The notes below the pieces were generated by a model. The model made no database searches and was not told the origin of the DNA. It was given only the letters and a program-made list of their open reading frames with translations. A stretch of 64,000 nucleotides of DNA from Flavobacteriales bacterium UBA2306 (GTDB lineage Bacteria > Bacteroidota > Bacteroidia > Flavobacteriales > Weeksellaceae): the NCBI GenBank assembly GCA_002345565.1, contig DDVS01000008.1, forward strand, positions 62,001 to 126,000. The letters run 5' to 3'. Shown piece by piece: positions 52,121 through 60,867 of this stretch. Numbering within the stretch: the stretch's first letter is position 1; each line of letters opens with the position of its first letter. Both the position numbers and the translations under genes were made by a program.

Positions 52121-52153
52121 AAAAGAGAAGTTTTTATAACTTCTCTTTTTTTA
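52121..52153 (+). terminator. terminator after tonB
   Basis: AAAAGAGAAGTT (52121-52132) pairs with AACTTCTCTTTT (52138-52149) around a 5-nt loop, then a T run. It closes the exbB-tonB operon. Confidence 0.85.
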
Positions 52154-52154
52154 T

Positions 52155-52162
52155 TAGATTTG
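52155..52162 (+). promoter_or_regulatory. promoter of the small membrane protein and PstS-like gene
   Basis: TAGATTTG directly after the tonB terminator. The ATG at 52167 lies close to the predicted transcription start, so a leaderless message is possible. Confidence 0.45.
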
Positions 52163-52166
52163 TGAT

Positions 52167-52352
52167 ATGTTTAATTGGCTTTCTTTAGTAACAGGAATTT
52201 TCTATATCGTTTTAGGAATCGTTGTTATACTTTACAAATTTTTCATTATTATTCTGGAACCTAATGTAGCTTACCCTTTAGGAGGAGTGCTTATTGCTTA
52301 TGGTGTATTCAGAATTGCAAGGGCTATTATCCGGCTCAAAAATGATCATTAA
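52167..52352 (+). CDS. small two-helix membrane protein
   Basis: Protein of 61 aa. It starts MFNWLSLVTGIFYIVLGIVV and has a second hydrophobic stretch, AYPLGGVLIAYGVFRIARAI, then a short basic end. The family is not known to me. It ends one base before the PstS-like ATG and shares its transcript. Confidence 0.65.
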   Translation: MFNWLSLVTGIFYIVLGIVVILYKFFIIILEPNVAYPLGGVLIAYGVFRIARAIIRLKNDH

Positions 52353-52353
52353 A

Positions 52354-53223
52354 ATGAAAAAAACTCTTTTATTGATACTTTTTAGTATCATTGTTTTTTC
52401 TTGTTCCAAAGAAAAAAAAGCGGAAATAGATAATCCCAACAAAGGTGAAATTACTATAGAAGTGGATGAATCTTTCAAAAGTGTTACAGAAGCGCTTACA
52501 GAAAGGTATATGGCCCTTAATCCTTTAACTAAAATTAATCTTGTCATCAAAAAGGAAGATTTGGCTTTGCTGGATTTTTTTGAAAGGAAAATAAGAGTGG
52601 TGGTTTTATCCAGAGAATTATCTGCTAAGGAGAAAGAAATGTTCGATAAAAAAATCGATTTACCGTGGCAACCAGCCAAGTTTGCTGCAGATGCAGTTCT
52701 TTTTGTGGTTCCAAAGGATTCTCCATTAGAGTCAATATCTATGCAACAAATTTATAGTGAATTACAATCGGATAAAAAACGAATTATCTTTGATGGAACC
52801 AATTCCAGTAATCTAAATTTTGTCGCACAAAAGTTTAATAAAAAACCTTCCGAACTCAAATTTTCTATCATTAGTGGTAATGAAAACGTGGCTGAACAAC
52901 TTAAAAACTATCCCGGTAAAATTGGCGTTATAAGTTATAATACTATTAGTCGTCCGTTTGGAAAAGAAGCCCAAAAACTGAGAGAAGAGGTTAAAATCCT
53001 AAAAATTATTAAAGACAATAAAACCTACGAAGCCTCTATTTCTAATCTTAAAGAAATGACTTATCCTTTTACAAGAGTGCTGTATTTCCTTACCAATGAA
53101 GGCTATTATGGATTAGGAAATGGTTTTATAAGATTCTCCTGTACTCAACTGGGACAGATTGTTGTAGAAAAAGAAGGTTTACAACCCTACAACATCTATA
53201 AAAGGGAGGTTCAAATGAGATAA
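52354..53223 (+). CDS. PstS-like substrate-binding lipoprotein
   Basis: Protein of 289 aa. I chose the ATG at 52354 because it gives a signal peptide with lipobox FSIIVFSC; an earlier in-frame ATG lies inside the upstream gene. The fold resembles phosphate-binding PstS-type periplasmic proteins (IRVVVLSRELSAKE, KFAADAVLFVVPKDSP, FDGTNSSN). In Bacteroidota such proteins often sit beside TonB systems. The bound solute is unknown. Confidence 0.8.
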   Translation: MKKTLLLILFSIIVFSCSKEKKAEIDNPNKGEITIEVDESFKSVTEALTERYMALNPLTKINLVIKKEDLALLDFFERKIRVVVLSRELSAKEKEMFDKKIDLPWQPAKFAADAVLFVVPKDSPLESISMQQIYSELQSDKKRIIFDGTNSSNLNFVAQKFNKKPSELKFSIISGNENVAEQLKNYPGKIGVISYNTISRPFGKEAQKLREEVKILKIIKDNKTYEASISNLKEMTYPFTRVLYFLTNEGYYGLGNGFIRFSCTQLGQIVVEKEGLQPYNIYKREVQMR

Positions 53224-53340
53224 AAATTTTTAATATTTTTTTAACAGAAAAAACTTTTTTATCTGGAATAATGGTCTGAATATTGCCAATCAAACAGTTG
53301 ATTAATGTTTTTTACAATATAAATGAAAATCGAGAATATA

Positions 53341-54975
53341 ATGAATGTATCAAAAAAGATTGTTTTAACAGCAGCAATAGGGTTTTTCTCAAACCTTACT
53401 TTTGCACAGTCTGTACAAGAAGGAATTAATTATGTAGATAGTCAAAAATATGCTAAGGCTAAACAAAACTTTACTGATCTTATTAATAAAGATCCAAAAG
53501 AAGCGAGTAACTATTTCTATTTAGGAAATGCTTACTTGACTCAGTTTGATCCTAATTTCAGTGCAGCACAAGAAAGTTTTAATAAAGGTTTGGCAGCAGA
53601 TTCTAAAAGTTACTTAAACAAAATTGGTTTAGCATCTGTTAAACTAGGAAAAGGTGATAAATCTGCGATTACAGAAATCCAGCAAATTGTAAAAGATTCT
53701 AGAGAAAAAGATGCAGAAGTACTTTTCAGAGCTGGTGAAGCTTTAACACTTTTTGAAAAAAATAGTTCACCAGATCTTGCCATCTCTTTTCTTAATAAAG
53801 CTGTAGAAAAAGCAGATAAAAAGGGAGTTCCTGCAAATTATTACTATTCTTTAGGAGATGCTTATAGACTGAAGAAAGATCCAGGTAATGCAATGTCTGC
53901 TTATGATAAAGCGGTTGCTGTAGCACAAAATAAAGCTTCTGTTTATACAAGAATGGGAACACTTTGGATGGCTGCGCAAAGATGGCAACAAGCCAAAGAA
54001 AATATTGATAAAGCAATCGCAACAGATCCTACTTATGCACCTGCTTATAAAGCTTTAGCTGGATTTAATATCAAATATCAAAAAAATGCTGAAGCCACTC
54101 AGAATTTGATTAACTATACAAAGTATGCGGATGATGATCCTTATACAAAATTAGAAATTGCAAAACTTTACTTTACAAACGAGGATTTTGCAAACGCAAA
54201 AACAACTTTAGATTCGGTTTTTGATAAAGTAGATGATCCTATTAAATACAGATTAAGAGCGTACATCCAATACGGTGATGGCGATTATGCAGGAGCTCAA
54301 AAAAATATCGAAACGTTTTTAGCTCAGGCAGAGAAAAGCAGAATCCAGCCTTCTGATGATGGTTTGCAAGGTCTAATTGCTGCCGGTATGGCAAAGGATG
54401 AAAAAGATCCTGCAAAAAAAGCTCAACTAGAGCTTATTGAAAAACAAAAAATTGCTATTGCAAAAAATGCTAAAGATGAAACCCTTAAATGGGATGAAGA
54501 ATTGGCAAAAATTAAAGGAGGAATTAATACGGCTTCTGTAGATCAAGGACCAACATCTCCTGCCATAGAAGCACTAAAGAAAAAGGTGATTGAAAATCCT
54601 AGTGATACAGATTCTCTTTACAAATTGGCAACAGAGTATCAAAATGTTCAAAATTGGAATGGCGCCATTCTAACTTGGGGCAAAATGTCTTCTGCTTTGC
54701 CAGATTGGGCTCCAGCTTATTATAGCCAAGGATATGCCTACCAACAAGCGGGTAACAACGATATGGCGAAAGCCTCTTATGAGAAATTTATCTCAAAAGT
54801 AAAACCAGCAGAAATAGAAGCAAGTAAACCAAGTTTGGGCTATGCTTATTATTTTATTGCATTTATGGAAAAAGACTCTAATCCGGAAAAAGCAAAACAA
54901 GATGTTGCAAAATCTCTGGAATATGAACCAACTTACCAGGATGCCGTTAACCTTCAACAAGCATTAAATAAATAA
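53341..54975 (+). CDS. exported TPR-repeat protein
   Basis: Protein of 544 aa from the ATG at 53341 (MNVSKKIVLTAAIGFFSNLT), giving a signal peptide cut near FAQ. About eight tetratricopeptide repeats follow, e.g. NYFYLGNAYLTQFDPN, AYRLKKDPGNAMSAYDKA and AYYSQGYAYQQAGNNDMAKA. It probably acts as a periplasmic scaffold. It follows the PstS-like gene, with its own terminator after it, and belongs functionally to the TonB cluster by position only. Confidence 0.85.
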   Translation: MNVSKKIVLTAAIGFFSNLTFAQSVQEGINYVDSQKYAKAKQNFTDLINKDPKEASNYFYLGNAYLTQFDPNFSAAQESFNKGLAADSKSYLNKIGLASVKLGKGDKSAITEIQQIVKDSREKDAEVLFRAGEALTLFEKNSSPDLAISFLNKAVEKADKKGVPANYYYSLGDAYRLKKDPGNAMSAYDKAVAVAQNKASVYTRMGTLWMAAQRWQQAKENIDKAIATDPTYAPAYKALAGFNIKYQKNAEATQNLINYTKYADDDPYTKLEIAKLYFTNEDFANAKTTLDSVFDKVDDPIKYRLRAYIQYGDGDYAGAQKNIETFLAQAEKSRIQPSDDGLQGLIAAGMAKDEKDPAKKAQLELIEKQKIAIAKNAKDETLKWDEELAKIKGGINTASVDQGPTSPAIEALKKKVIENPSDTDSLYKLATEYQNVQNWNGAILTWGKMSSALPDWAPAYYSQGYAYQQAGNNDMAKASYEKFISKVKPAEIEASKPSLGYAYYFIAFMEKDSNPEKAKQDVAKSLEYEPTYQDAVNLQQALNK

Positions 54976-54991
54976 TTCTAATTGGTTATAT

Positions 54992-55030
54992 AAACTTCCC
55001 AACTCGTAAAAGTTGGGAAGTTTTGTTTTA
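54992..55030 (+). terminator. terminator after the TPR gene
   Basis: AAACTTCCCAACT (54992-55004) pairs with AGTTGGGAAGTTT (55011-55023), followed by TGTTTTA. Strong stem. Confidence 0.9.
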
Positions 55031-55031
55031 T

Positions 55032-55039
55032 TAAATTTG
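55032..55039 (+). promoter_or_regulatory. promoter of bshB1
   Basis: TAAATTTG is 17 nt before the ATG at 55056 and directly follows the preceding terminator. A TTG lies 16 nt upstream. Confidence 0.5.
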
Positions 55040-55055
55040 TAAAAATATATTGAAT

Positions 55056-55778
55056 ATGAAATGTGATATATTAGCAATCGGAGCTCATCCAGATGACGTA
55101 GAATTAGGCTGTGGCGGAACTCTGGCTAAATTAATCTCTGAAGGAAAAAAGGTCGGTATTATTGATTTGACAGAAGGCGAGTTAGGAACCAGAGGCACAA
55201 GAGAAACCAGAGCTACGGAAGCAAGAGAAGCTGCAGAAATTTTAGGCATCAGCTATAGGGAAAATCTTAAACTAAAAGACGGATTTCTACAAAATTCTGA
55301 AGAGTATCAATTAAAAATTGTTGAGAAAATACGAAAATATCAACCAGAAATTGTTCTGGCAAATGCTATAGATGATCGCCATCCGGATCATGCAAAAGCA
55401 GCAAAATTAGTATCCGATGCATGCTTTTTGGCAGGACTTAGAAAAATTGAAACTTTTGAAAATGATAAACTCCAAGAAGTTTGGAGACCCAAGCATATTT
55501 TTCATTACATCCAATGGAAAAATATAAAACCAGAATTTGTAATTGATATTTCTGATTTTATGGATAAAAAAATAGAAGCATGTTTAGCCTATAAAACTCA
55601 GTTTTATAATCCAGAGTCAAAGGAACCAGTTACTCCAATTGCCACTAAAGACTTTTTAGAAAGTCTTACCTACAGAGCTCAGGATTTGGGTAGACTCTCT
55701 GGAGTAACTTATGCAGAAGGTTTCACATCAGAAAAATTACTAGCTTTCAAAAATTTTGAAGGAATTATTTGTGGTTAA
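55056..55778 (+). CDS. bshB1: bacillithiol biosynthesis deacetylase BshB1
   Basis: Protein of 240 aa, zinc-dependent PIG-L deacetylase that converts N-acetylglucosaminyl-malate to glucosaminyl-malate for bacillithiol. GAHPDDVELGCGGTLAKL and DDRHPDHAKA give the zinc ligands. The ATG at 55056 is preferred over an in-frame TTG at 55050. It indicates that the organism uses bacillithiol as its low-molecular-weight thiol. Confidence 0.93.
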   Translation: MKCDILAIGAHPDDVELGCGGTLAKLISEGKKVGIIDLTEGELGTRGTRETRATEAREAAEILGISYRENLKLKDGFLQNSEEYQLKIVEKIRKYQPEIVLANAIDDRHPDHAKAAKLVSDACFLAGLRKIETFENDKLQEVWRPKHIFHYIQWKNIKPEFVIDISDFMDKKIEACLAYKTQFYNPESKEPVTPIATKDFLESLTYRAQDLGRLSGVTYAEGFTSEKLLAFKNFEGIICG

Positions 55779-55798
55779 TAAATAAAATATTATATTTG
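55768..55798 (+). promoter_or_regulatory. promoter of tRNA-His
   Basis: TTTG (55768-55771), 19 nt, TATATTTG (55791-55798). Full consensus match; it overlaps the 3' end of bshB1, and the tRNA starts 13 nt past the -7 box. Confidence 0.8.
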
Positions 55799-55810
55799 CA
55801 CACGCAAAAC

Positions 55811-55885
<75 letters not shown>

Positions 55886-55888
55886 CAT

Positions 55889-55925
55889 AAAAAAAAGCAT
55901 TTCAGAAATGAAATGCTTTTTTTTG
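55889..55925 (+). terminator. terminator of tRNA-His
   Basis: An A-run plus GCATTTC (55889-55903) pairs with GAAATGC plus a T run (55910-55924). It starts directly after the tRNA. Confidence 0.9.
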
Positions 55926-55964
55926 TTTACGAATGTTTTAGTATTTTTAGGTTTTAAATATTCC

Positions 55965-56981
55965 ATGAAACATAACAATAATTTTGATTTTCTAAGATTC
56001 TTGTTTTCATTTTTAGTTGTAATAGGACATTCTATAATTCTGAGTGGGAAACCCGAGTTCTGGAATGTTTTTTTTGCTTCAATGCCTAATTACAGCGTTT
56101 ATTCCTTTTTTGTAATCAGTGGATTTTTAATTTATTCTAGTTTTGATAGATTGAAAAATCTTAGCATTTATATTAGAAATAGAATTAAGCGAATTTTACC
56201 AGCTTATGTTTTTGTAGTTTTATTTTTTTCAATCATATTGTTTTTCTTCTCGAGTATAGATGTAAAAGGCTACTTTACTTATGATTGGTTAAAATATTTA
56301 GGTGCTAATTTAATTTTTGCGAATTTTTTGAAACCATGTATTCCCTTTGTGTTTTCTTCTAATCCAGAATGCGCTGTTAATGGCTCTTTGTGGACAATAA
56401 AGGTGGAAATCATGTTCTATATATTTATCCCAATTTTATATTATTTTCTAAATAAAAAATCTCTTAAAACAAAAAATATCATTCTGTTAGGGCTATACTT
56501 TTTTTCATTGATCTATAGCTATTTGGTTGAAAAGCAATTTAGTTATGAAATGACCAAGCAACTACCTGGAAGTTTGAAATATTTTCTGAGCGGGATTTTT
56601 CTTTATCTCAATTTTGAAATTTTTATTAAGTATAAAACAAGAATATTAATAGTCGCGCTAATGTTGGGAATATTAGAGTTTTTCTTTACACCTCTCAGGA
56701 TCATTTTTCCATTAGCTTTGGGAATAATCATCGTATGGTTTGCCTATTCTAAAATTCCATTTCAAAACTTTGGAAAATACGGTGATTTTTCTTACGGAAT
56801 GTATCTCGTTCATTTTCCAATTATACAGATTTTTGTTCAGGAGAGAGTCTATGATCAGTACTCTTTTGTTGGTCTTTTTGCAAGCTATATTGTCATTATA
56901 ATATTTTCAATTATAATATGGAAAGTTGTGGAGATACCTTTTATAAGAAAAAAGTTAAATCATCAAAAAAGCGCAACTTAA
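55965..56981 (+). CDS. acyltransferase family 3 membrane protein
   Basis: Protein of 338 aa with about ten membrane helices. The family start NFDFLRFLFSFLVVIGHS holds the conserved His and Arg. CAVNGSLWTIKVEIMFYIFI and FSYGMYLVHFPI are typical OafA/YrhL signatures. These enzymes O-acetylate surface sugars. A frame reaching back to 55812 starts inside the tRNA and is rejected; the ATG at 55965 gives the normal family N-terminus. The gene is AT-rich. Confidence 0.88.
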   Translation: MKHNNNFDFLRFLFSFLVVIGHSIILSGKPEFWNVFFASMPNYSVYSFFVISGFLIYSSFDRLKNLSIYIRNRIKRILPAYVFVVLFFSIILFFFSSIDVKGYFTYDWLKYLGANLIFANFLKPCIPFVFSSNPECAVNGSLWTIKVEIMFYIFIPILYYFLNKKSLKTKNIILLGLYFFSLIYSYLVEKQFSYEMTKQLPGSLKYFLSGIFLYLNFEIFIKYKTRILIVALMLGILEFFFTPLRIIFPLALGIIIVWFAYSKIPFQNFGKYGDFSYGMYLVHFPIIQIFVQERVYDQYSFVGLFASYIVIIIFSIIIWKVVEIPFIRKKLNHQKSAT

Positions 56982-57001
56982 TAAGTGCGCTTTTGATTTT
57001 T
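56965..57001. terminator. terminator between convergent genes
   Basis: AAAGCGC with ACTT pairs with AAGT and GCGCTTTT (one bulged A). It overlaps the ends of the acyltransferase and PUR genes. Confidence 0.7.
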
Positions 57002-57335
57002 AAACTTCGTCATCAGATTCTATGGTAAAAGATCTGGTTTTGAAATCTTTGTCATGCTTTTCAGAGATTACATCTTCGCCTTTTTGCTGGATGATGAACT
57101 CGGTAGATTCGTTAAACAAATCCTGGAAACTTTTGAAATCTTCTTTATAAAGATAGATTTTGTGTTTTTCAAAAGTTGCTTCTCCATTGTCACCGAAATT
57201 TTTCTTACTCTCTGTAATTGTTAAATAATAATCACCCGCCTTTGTCTCTCGCACATCAAAGAAATATGTTCTTCTTCCTGCTTTCAACACTTTAGTGAAA
57301 ATCTCGTTCTCATGTCTTTCCTTAAATTCACTCAT
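57000..57335 (-). CDS. DUF3276 (PUR-alpha-like) nucleic-acid-binding protein
   Basis: Protein of 111 aa. SEFKERHENEIFTKVLKAGR, TYFFDVRETKAGDYYLTITE and HKIYLYKEDFKSFQDLF are the family signature. Members adopt a Whirly-like PUR fold and bind single-stranded nucleic acids. It is monocistronic with a TATATTTG promoter box (57374-57367 minus). A cellular role is not established. Confidence 0.88.
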   Translation of the reverse strand: MSEFKERHENEIFTKVLKAGRRTYFFDVRETKAGDYYLTITESKKNFGDNGEATFEKHKIYLYKEDFKSFQDLFNESTEFIIQQKGEDVISEKHDKDFKTRSFTIESDDEV

Positions 57336-57366
57336 TGTTAAATATTTTTTTAGAAATCTGTATTAA

Positions 57367-57374
57367 CAAATATA
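57367..57374 (-). promoter_or_regulatory. promoter of the PUR-family gene
   Basis: Minus-strand TATATTTG with TTTG 18 nt farther upstream (57396-57393). Leader about 25 nt. Confidence 0.6.
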
Positions 57375-57474
57375 ACAGAATTCTCGGTAATTCAAAATAT
57401 TTTGTTAAAAAATATCCTTATTCAGGCCTTTTTCTTAAAATTTTGATAATATTTTTAATGATTTGTGACTTGCA

Positions 57475-59163
57475 TTAATTCAAATAAAGAATCTCATCAG
57501 CTCTTTTTGCGCTTGATTCTCTGTGAGTTATTATAATAGAAGTTGTTGTCTTAATATCATTGTCTATATTCTGTAGAATATTTTCTTCTGTCTCTGTATC
57601 TAATGCAGAAAGACAGTCATCAAAAATCAAAATATTAGGCTGTTTTATCATAGCTCTGGCAATACAAATCCGTTGTTTCTGCCCTCCAGAAAGCATTACG
57701 CCACGTTCGCCGACCATTGTTTCATATTGATTCTTGAATTCTTCAATATTTTTATGAACATCCGCTTTTTTCGCCATTTCTACTACCAAGCTATGATTTG
57801 GATTGTCAATAGCAAAACCAATGTTATTTTCAATTGTATCAGAAAATAGATAACTTTCTTGTGGTGTGTAACCGATTTTGTCTCGGTAAAGTTTCAGATT
57901 ATGGGTTTTTAGATTTTTACCATCAACGAGGATTTCACCTTCGTCTGGATCAATCAAACGACAAAGAAGTTGAGCAATTGTCGATTTTCCACTTCCTGTT
58001 TTTCCCATTATTGCAAGAGATTTTCCAGCATCAATTTTAAAACTTAGATTATCAATCGCTTTGATTCCAGTATTTGGATAAGTATAACTTACATTTCGGA
58101 ATTCGATTTCACCATTGATAGGGTAAACCTCATTGTTGATGTTGACAATATCGGACTTTACATCCAAAAACTCATTCACACGTTGCATACTGGCTTCCGC
58201 TCTTTGATTGACAGAGGTTACCCAGCCAAGCATCGAGAAAGGAAAAATCAACATATTAATGTACATAAAGAAGTCTGCAATAGTTCCGACACTCATTTCT
58301 CCGGCAATATATTTTTGCCCACCAATGTAAAGAATAGCGACATTCAAAAGTCCGATGACAAAAATAATAATCGTGAAAAAGTAAGCTTCTGTTCTTGCTA
58401 AATCTAAAGCTTTGTTTTGATAATCTTTAACCTTGATTCCGTAATTTTTCTCAATATATCTTTCCTTGCTAAAGAATTTCACCACACGGATTCCAGAAAA
58501 ACTGTCCTGCACAAAAGTCGAAATTGCAGATTGGCTTTTCTGCATCACTTTCGATTTTTTATTAATGATGTCACTCACTTTATAAATCCCATAAGATAAA
58601 ATGGGTAGCGGAATTAACGTCCAAAGTGTCATCTGCAAATCCGTCATAAACATATAGACACTTGTGATAATTAATAGAATAATTAAATTCACAACATACA
58701 TTACTCCAGGACCAAGATACATTCTAATGGCAACAACATCTTCACTTAATCTATTTAATAAATCTCCAATTGTCGTCTTTTTGTAATCGGTAATTGAAAG
58801 TTCTTGATATTGGCGATAGATTTTGTTTTTCAACTCATATTCGATTCTTCTGGAAGCTACAATGATGGTTTGTCTCATCATAAATGTGAAAAAACCAGAT
58901 AGGAGAGAACAGCCGATTAGAATTCCGGAATTGATGAAAATTACTTTGAAATACGCCCAGTTATTTTGAATGTTTTCAATAAGCCCAACTTTATTTGAAA
59001 GTTTAAGCGTAGAATAATTTTTCTCTATAATGTTAATTGTCTGTCCTATATATTGGATTTTGTAAATCGCAAAAAAATTACTTAGAATAATAAATAAAAA
59101 TCCCCAAAAAAGTAAGACGCGATGTTTCCAGAAATATGGATTCAGTGTTTTTAAAGCTTTCAT
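57475..59163 (-). CDS. ABC transporter, fused permease and ATPase
   Basis: Protein of 562 aa. Six membrane helices occupy about residues 15-310, and the ATPase domain has Walker A GKTGSGKST, signature LSGGQKQRICIARAM and Walker B LIFDDCLSALD, where the usual Glu after Asp is Cys-Leu in this reading (DDCLSALD), as in other half-transporters. It resembles MdlB/LmrA-type half-exporters that work as dimers. The substrate is not deducible. Confidence 0.9.
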   Translation of the reverse strand: MKALKTLNPYFWKHRVLLFWGFLFIILSNFFAIYKIQYIGQTINIIEKNYSTLKLSNKVGLIENIQNNWAYFKVIFINSGILIGCSLLSGFFTFMMRQTIIVASRRIEYELKNKIYRQYQELSITDYKKTTIGDLLNRLSEDVVAIRMYLGPGVMYVVNLIILLIITSVYMFMTDLQMTLWTLIPLPILSYGIYKVSDIINKKSKVMQKSQSAISTFVQDSFSGIRVVKFFSKERYIEKNYGIKVKDYQNKALDLARTEAYFFTIIIFVIGLLNVAILYIGGQKYIAGEMSVGTIADFFMYINMLIFPFSMLGWVTSVNQRAEASMQRVNEFLDVKSDIVNINNEVYPINGEIEFRNVSYTYPNTGIKAIDNLSFKIDAGKSLAIMGKTGSGKSTIAQLLCRLIDPDEGEILVDGKNLKTHNLKLYRDKIGYTPQESYLFSDTIENNIGFAIDNPNHSLVVEMAKKADVHKNIEEFKNQYETMVGERGVMLSGGQKQRICIARAMIKQPNILIFDDCLSALDTETEENILQNIDNDIKTTTSIIITHRESSAKRADEILYLN

Positions 59164-59304
59164 TGTTCAAACTTTGATTTTCCAAAGCCGTCGCAAAATT
59201 AATAAATAAAATTTTCAAAGCCTTGTTTAAAAATAGATTTGATTTTTCTTAACAAATGATAAGATTTTTTAAGTCAAATAGTCTGATAAGTTGACATTTA
59301 TCAG

Positions 59305-59312
59305 TAATTTTG
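59305..59312 (+). promoter_or_regulatory. promoter of mqo
   Basis: TAATTTTG, 20 nt before the mqo ATG. TTGACA lies at 59291-59296 but is too close for a standard spacing. Confidence 0.45.
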
Positions 59313-59332
59313 CACTCGAAAAATCTAAATAA

Positions 59333-60814
59333 ATGACTCCTAAACCTAAATATGACATTGCTCTAATCGGCGGTGGTATTATGAGTGCAACTTTGGCGGC
59401 AATGCTCCACGAGTTTGACCCAATGCTCAAAATTGTAATTTTTGAAAGACTTGGTGAAGTAGCAAAGGAAAGTTCATCTGCTTGGAATAATGCAGGCACG
59501 GGACATTCAGCGTTTTGTGAACTGAATTACACACCAGAGAAAGAAGGTAAAATCGATATCAAAAAAGCGGAATATATTGCTGAACAATTCGAAGTTTCTA
59601 AGCAATTCTGGTCTTATCTTATCAACAAAGGTTTGATTGATAATCCGAAAGAATTCATTAATTCTTGCTCGCATATGAGTTTTGTTTTTGGTGAGAAAGA
59701 TGTAGAGTATCTTAAAAAAAGATACGCTGCATTGCAACAATCGGCATTATTCCAAGGAATGGAATACGCAGATGACCACAAAACTTTAGAAAAATGGGTT
59801 CCATTAATGATGCAGAAAAGAATGTCCAGCGACAAACTTGCTGCTACAAAAATGGATCAGGGGACAGATGTGGATTTTGGAAAATTGACTTCAAAACTAA
59901 TTGATTATTTGAAGGAGAAAGAATCTATAGATGTTTTCACCTATCACGAAGTGAAAGATGTTTCCCCAATGAAAAAAGGAGAATGGAAACTGAAAGTTAA
60001 AAATAGAAAAACCCTTACTAAACATAATCTGAAAGCAAAATTTGTTTTCATTGGAGCCGGAGGATATGCTTTACCTCTTTTAGAAAGTTCAGGAATCGAA
60101 GAAAGTAAAGGTTACGGTGGTTTCCCAGTAAGTGGACAATGGTTGGTAACAACTAATCCGGAATTGGTAGAAAAGCATAATGCTAAAGTTTATACGCAAG
60201 CTACAGTTGGAGCGCCGCCAATGTCGGTTCCGCATCTTGACCTTAGAATCATAGACGGTAAAAAAGCATTGTTGTTTGGCCCATTTGCAGGTTTCTCAAC
60301 TAAGTTTTTGAAGGAAGGAAGTTATTTGGATTTGCCGGATAGTGTTAATTTTAAAAATATCCGTTCATTATTTGGTGCTTGGTGGCACAATATGCCTTTA
60401 ACAAGATATCTGATTCAACAGGTTACAATGAGCAAATCTCAGAGAATGTCTCACCTTAGAGATTTTATTAAAGACGCAAAAGAGGAAGATTGGGAACTTA
60501 GAAATGCAGGACAACGTGTCCAGATTATCAAAAGAGACCGTTTTGAAGGAGGCAGATTAGAATTTGGAACAGAAGTAGTGGTGAACAAAGAAGGGACAAT
60601 TGCATCTTTATTAGGCGCTTCTCCTGGAGCCAGCACATCTGCTTTTGCAATGATTATGGTATTGGAAAAATGTTTTGGAGAAAAACTTAAAACCGATTGG
60701 CAAGAAAAGCTTTTGGAAATGGTGCCTAGTTATGGTAAAAAACTGGCAGAACACCCAGAACTGATTACGCAAATAAGAAATTATTCTAAAGAAAAATTAG
60801 AGTTGGAGTATTAA
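59333..60814 (+). CDS. mqo: malate:quinone oxidoreductase
   Basis: Protein of 493 aa, FAD-dependent membrane-associated enzyme that oxidises malate to oxaloacetate and reduces quinone. The FAD-binding loop is DIALIGGGIMSATLAAMLHE, followed by SSSAWNNAGTGHSAFCELNY, and the C-terminal FAD contact is LLGASPGASTSAFAMI. All family marks are intact. It replaces or supplements the soluble malate dehydrogenase of the TCA cycle. Confidence 0.96.
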   Translation: MTPKPKYDIALIGGGIMSATLAAMLHEFDPMLKIVIFERLGEVAKESSSAWNNAGTGHSAFCELNYTPEKEGKIDIKKAEYIAEQFEVSKQFWSYLINKGLIDNPKEFINSCSHMSFVFGEKDVEYLKKRYAALQQSALFQGMEYADDHKTLEKWVPLMMQKRMSSDKLAATKMDQGTDVDFGKLTSKLIDYLKEKESIDVFTYHEVKDVSPMKKGEWKLKVKNRKTLTKHNLKAKFVFIGAGGYALPLLESSGIEESKGYGGFPVSGQWLVTTNPELVEKHNAKVYTQATVGAPPMSVPHLDLRIIDGKKALLFGPFAGFSTKFLKEGSYLDLPDSVNFKNIRSLFGAWWHNMPLTRYLIQQVTMSKSQRMSHLRDFIKDAKEEDWELRNAGQRVQIIKRDRFEGGRLEFGTEVVVNKEGTIASLLGASPGASTSAFAMIMVLEKCFGEKLKTDWQEKLLEMVPSYGKKLAEHPELITQIRNYSKEKLELEY

Positions 60815-60852
60815 AAAAAACCTGCATTTTCGTAAATGCAGGTTTTTTTTGT
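60813..60852. terminator. terminator between mqo and dapA
   Basis: AAAACCTGCATTT with an A run (60813-60829) pairs with AAATGCAGGTTTT and a T run (60834-60850) around a 4-nt loop. The convergent genes can share it. Confidence 0.9.
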
Positions 60853-60867
60853 ATGTTTTTTTCAAAT

